The notes beneath the pieces were generated by a model. That model was given only the letters and a program-made list of their open reading frames with translations, searched no databases and was not told where the DNA came from. The translations under genes and the position numbers were made by a program. From the IMG/VR virus record IMGVR_UViG_3300028610_000159, positions 1-50,005 of that record: a stretch of 50,005 nt of DNA; one strand, given 5' to 3'. Source of the stretch: a virus. Below, piece by piece: positions 48,191-50,005 of this stretch; position 1 is the first letter of the stretch; each line of letters starts with the position of its first letter.

Positions 48191-48451
48191 ATGGGAACAG
48201 CAACGAAGTTAAAGTGTGGATGTGTGCCAGATGCCTCCGGTTTTGGATATTGCCCTGAATGTACTAGAAAGCTAAGGCAGAAGATATGGAACAAGATGTC
48301 TGCTAAAGAGAAACGGTATGACCGACAATTTGCCCCTGAACAAAGTAGAGAGTTGGATGATGGGATGCCAGAGGAATATAATACTTGTTGTTCGTGCCAC
48401 ATAGATGCTCCGTGTAGTTATTGCATGGCGAAAGGCGAAGACGATGAATAA
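48191..48451 (+). CDS. Zinc-knuckle protein, 86 residues
   Basis: ATG 48191, eight bases after AGGGAG; a GTG at 48182 is also in frame but lacks spacing. Cys pairs KCGCVPD, YCPECTRK, CCSCHID and CSYCMAKG give likely two zinc ribbons around a basic middle. Overlaps the next gene. Not recognised. Confidence 0.55.
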   Translation: MGTATKLKCGCVPDASGFGYCPECTRKLRQKIWNKMSAKEKRYDRQFAPEQSRELDDGMPEEYNTCCSCHIDAPCSYCMAKGEDDE

Positions 48452-48665
48452 GGAACTTCAAGATTTTGCCAGAAAAAGGCTTAAAGAGGGCTTGTTGTTG
48501 GTGACTGAAGGAAACAGGTTACGATTCAAACGTATGTATTCGCACACAGATATTGGATTGCCGATAAACGACATTGTGGACTCTATGACAGATGATAGTT
48601 TGGATTTAGCAATGAGACAGGTTAAGAATACCCTCGAGAAAATCACAGAAAAGGGAGCCAAATGA
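48444..48665 (+). CDS. Small protein, 73 residues
   Basis: ATG 48444 overlaps the preceding stop. Basic start (NKELQDFARKRLKEGLLLVT) and helical end (LAMRQVKNTLEKITEKGAK). ATGA overlap with the exonuclease gene. Not recognised. Confidence 0.6.
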   Translation: MNKELQDFARKRLKEGLLLVTEGNRLRFKRMYSHTDIGLPINDIVDSMTDDSLDLAMRQVKNTLEKITEKGAK

Positions 48666-49285
48666 AAATCCACGATTGCATACAAGGCTCTCCAGAGTGG
48701 CATCTTCTCAGGCTGGGTATGGTGACAGGCTCACGCTTCAAAGACGCACAGGCTCAAAATAGGCAGAAAACCGGACCCGGCGAAACCAGTATAAAGTATA
48801 TGGCTGAGTTGATTGCGGAGAGAATAAAACTCGAACCCGCCGAATCCTATACAAGTGAGGCGATGCAGTGGGGAACAGCGACCGAATCAGAAGCCCGTAT
48901 GCACTATCAAGAGGCTACAGATAACATTGTTACCCAAGTTGGCTTTGTGCAGCGTGACGAGTACGTGGGGTGCTCTCCTGACGGTTTGGTAGGTAGTGAT
49001 GGTATGGTGGAAATCAAATGCCCAAATTCCGCCACGCATCTGAAATATGTTATGATTGGTGGACTTCCGCGTGACTATGAAGTTCAGGTACAAGGGAATC
49101 TATGGGTCTGTGAAAGACAATGGTGTGATTTTGTTTCATACGACCCGCGACTTGAACATAGCTTTTATTACAAATTCCGGGTTGAACGTGACGACGAATA
49201 CATCGCGAAACTTGAAAGCAAGATTGATATGTTCGTAACTGAAATGCAGAAAGAACTTGAAAAATTAACATTTAGTCCCTTTTAG
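48662..49285 (+). CDS. YqaJ/lambda-type recombination exonuclease
   Basis: 207 residues. GSPEWHLLRLGMVTGSRFKD at the start, AMQWGTATESEARMHYQ, YVGCSPDGLVGSDGMVEIKC with the PD-(D/E)xK residues Asp 107, Glu 117, Lys 119, and YEVQVQGNLWVC are the marks of YqaJ-type viral recombinases. It resects 5' ends to make single strands that the Erf-like protein (nine bases downstream) anneals. Stop TAG. Confidence 0.9.
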   Translation: MKIHDCIQGSPEWHLLRLGMVTGSRFKDAQAQNRQKTGPGETSIKYMAELIAERIKLEPAESYTSEAMQWGTATESEARMHYQEATDNIVTQVGFVQRDEYVGCSPDGLVGSDGMVEIKCPNSATHLKYVMIGGLPRDYEVQVQGNLWVCERQWCDFVSYDPRLEHSFYYKFRVERDDEYIAKLESKIDMFVTEMQKELEKLTFSPF

Positions 49286-49294
49286 GAGATAACC

Positions 49295-50005
49295 GTGAAA
49301 AACGAAATCCAAACAACAGAACAACAATCGCCAAACGAGATGATTCGACTAGCAATTGAAAACAACGCCGATTTGGATAAGCTGGAAAAATTGCTGGAAT
49401 TGGCAGAACGGTACGACGCCAGCCAAGCCAAGAAAGTTTATGCCTCTGATTTTGCTGTTGTTCAATCGAACATAGAGGCTGTTCTGAAAGCAAAATACAA
49501 CTCGCAAACGAAAAGCAATTACGCTGGACTTGATAGCGTTTTGGAGATAGCAAAGCCAGCGTATACCGAGCAAGGGTTTTCTGTTATTTTCTATGAGGGC
49601 AAGGCAGATAGTGAGGGAGACGTGCGAGTTTGCGCTGATGTTTTACACAAAGACGGACACAAGAATACATATCACCTTGACGTTCCGTTAGGCGGAGTCG
49701 GAATAAAAGGCAATGTTAATATGACCAAAATACACGCCAAAGCCACTTCCATTACTTACGGTAGAAGATACTTGCTCTGTATGATATGGAACATCCCAAC
49801 GCAGGACGACGACGGCAAAGGCGACGATCCGGAGCCGATTAAATTTCCTCCACCATCAGAAGAAGAAATGCAGACTATCGCTGAGATTTGTGCTTTGATG
49901 AAACCTGATCCGGGCTTAATGGTTGACCCCGTTTTGGCTGCGAAGGTTTTTTATGCCAATAGAAAAGAATATCCCCCTTCTGACTGCGATAAGTTGAAGG
50001 CGGCA
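49295..50005 (+). CDS. erf: Erf-like ssDNA annealing recombinase, N-terminal part
   Basis: The GTG start at 49295 follows a good ribosome site (ggagataacc). The frame is open to the window end and resumes at base 2, giving a 309-residue protein in the circular genome. The core resembles the ERF/Sak family: FAVVQSNIEAV near residue 50, a conserved NYAGLDSVLE segment, then VGIKGNVNMTKIHAKATSITYGRRY, the usual family signature region, and an acidic DDDGKGDDPEP linker. ERF proteins anneal single strands during phage recombination. The gene follows directly on a YqaJ-type exonuclease, the usual partner. The family call is from recognised sequence pattern, not from a search. Confidence 0.85.
   Translation, partial: MKNEIQTTEQQSPNEMIRLAIENNADLDKLEKLLELAERYDASQAKKVYASDFAVVQSNIEAVLKAKYNSQTKSNYAGLDSVLEIAKPAYTEQGFSVIFYEGKADSEGDVRVCADVLHKDGHKNTYHLDVPLGGVGIKGNVNMTKIHAKATSITYGRRYLLCMIWNIPTQDDDGKGDDPEPIKFPPPSEEEMQTIAEICALMKPDPGLMVDPVLAAKVFYANRKEYPPSDCDKLKAA
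49870..50005. repeat. Right copy of 136-bp terminal overlap
   Basis: Identical to bases 1-136. It lies inside the Erf-like recombinase gene, which continues in the same frame at the left end of the window. This is the signature of a closed circular contig rather than of a duplicated gene. Confidence 0.9.

Noticed and set aside
1-50005. CRISPR array, insertion sequence, integrase or attachment site
   Set aside because: No spaced short repeats, transposase or recombinase motifs, or inverted-repeat-bounded elements were found; the direct repeats seen bracket single phage genes.

Overview
This window looks like one complete phage genome of about 49.87 kb, cut open inside a gene. The last 136 bases repeat the first 136 exactly, and the recombinase reading frame runs off the right end and continues at the left end. 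It is a tailed phage with a short-tail (podovirus) virion: portal, scaffold, HK97-type capsid, decoration protein, T7-like adaptor and nozzle proteins, fibres and large ejection proteins are present. There is no tail-length tape measure, sheath or tube. I see no integrase, repressor, tRNA, RNA polymerase, DNA polymerase, helicase or primase. The signal peptides, a lipoprotein, a membrane-anchored lysozyme-like endolysin and a coiled-coil membrane protein point to a Gram-negative-type envelope. The host cannot be named from the sequence.

Layout. (1) About 44.3-50.0 kb, continuing through 1-10.7 kb, plus strand: an early/middle region of many small overlapping genes. It holds a GHKL-type ATPase, endolysin, a YqaJ/lambda-type exonuclease with an Erf-type annealing protein, SSB, two HNH proteins, YopX, ASCH-like, KTSC, a DUF1376 replication-type protein, a C5-cytosine methyltransferase, a radical SAM protein and many zinc-ribbon or Cys-rich small proteins. 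(2) 10.7-11.8 kb: a secreted LamG-like protein with its own promoter and terminator, like a moron. (3) 13.7 down to 11.8 kb, minus strand: a leftward cluster of small genes plus a methyltransferase-like protein. (4) 13.8-44.1 kb, plus strand: the late operon, led by a perfect consensus promoter (TTGACA, 17 bp, TATAAT). It covers terminase, portal, scaffold, capsid, tail and fibre genes, ejection proteins and a membrane coiled-coil protein.

Two things stand out. First, eight late proteins between 22.9 and 36.8 kb begin with textbook Sec signal peptides. They include homologues of the T7 nozzle and fibre proteins, while the capsid, portal, adaptor and ejection proteins beside them do not. Second, the early region carries a recurring RNA architecture. 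At least six intergenic elements (about 2.04, 2.48, 5.30, 6.56, 44.30 and 45.70 kb) have unrelated sequences but the same H-type pseudoknot order of helices (S1a-S2a-S1b-S2b). S2 is usually C-rich then G-rich, the start of S1 usually sits just after an ATG, several follow a sigma70-like promoter directly, and each precedes an early gene.

Other oddities: a cytosine methyltransferase fully overlapped by a second protein-like frame; a gene cassette between 25-bp direct repeats; an SSB tail that seems shifted by two compensating indels; a 41-residue peptide with 10 cysteines; a small membrane-peptide gene with an in-frame amber codon; and a structured capsid-gene leader that hides the ribosome binding site. 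All assignments come from reading the sequence by eye; no searches or folding programs were run.
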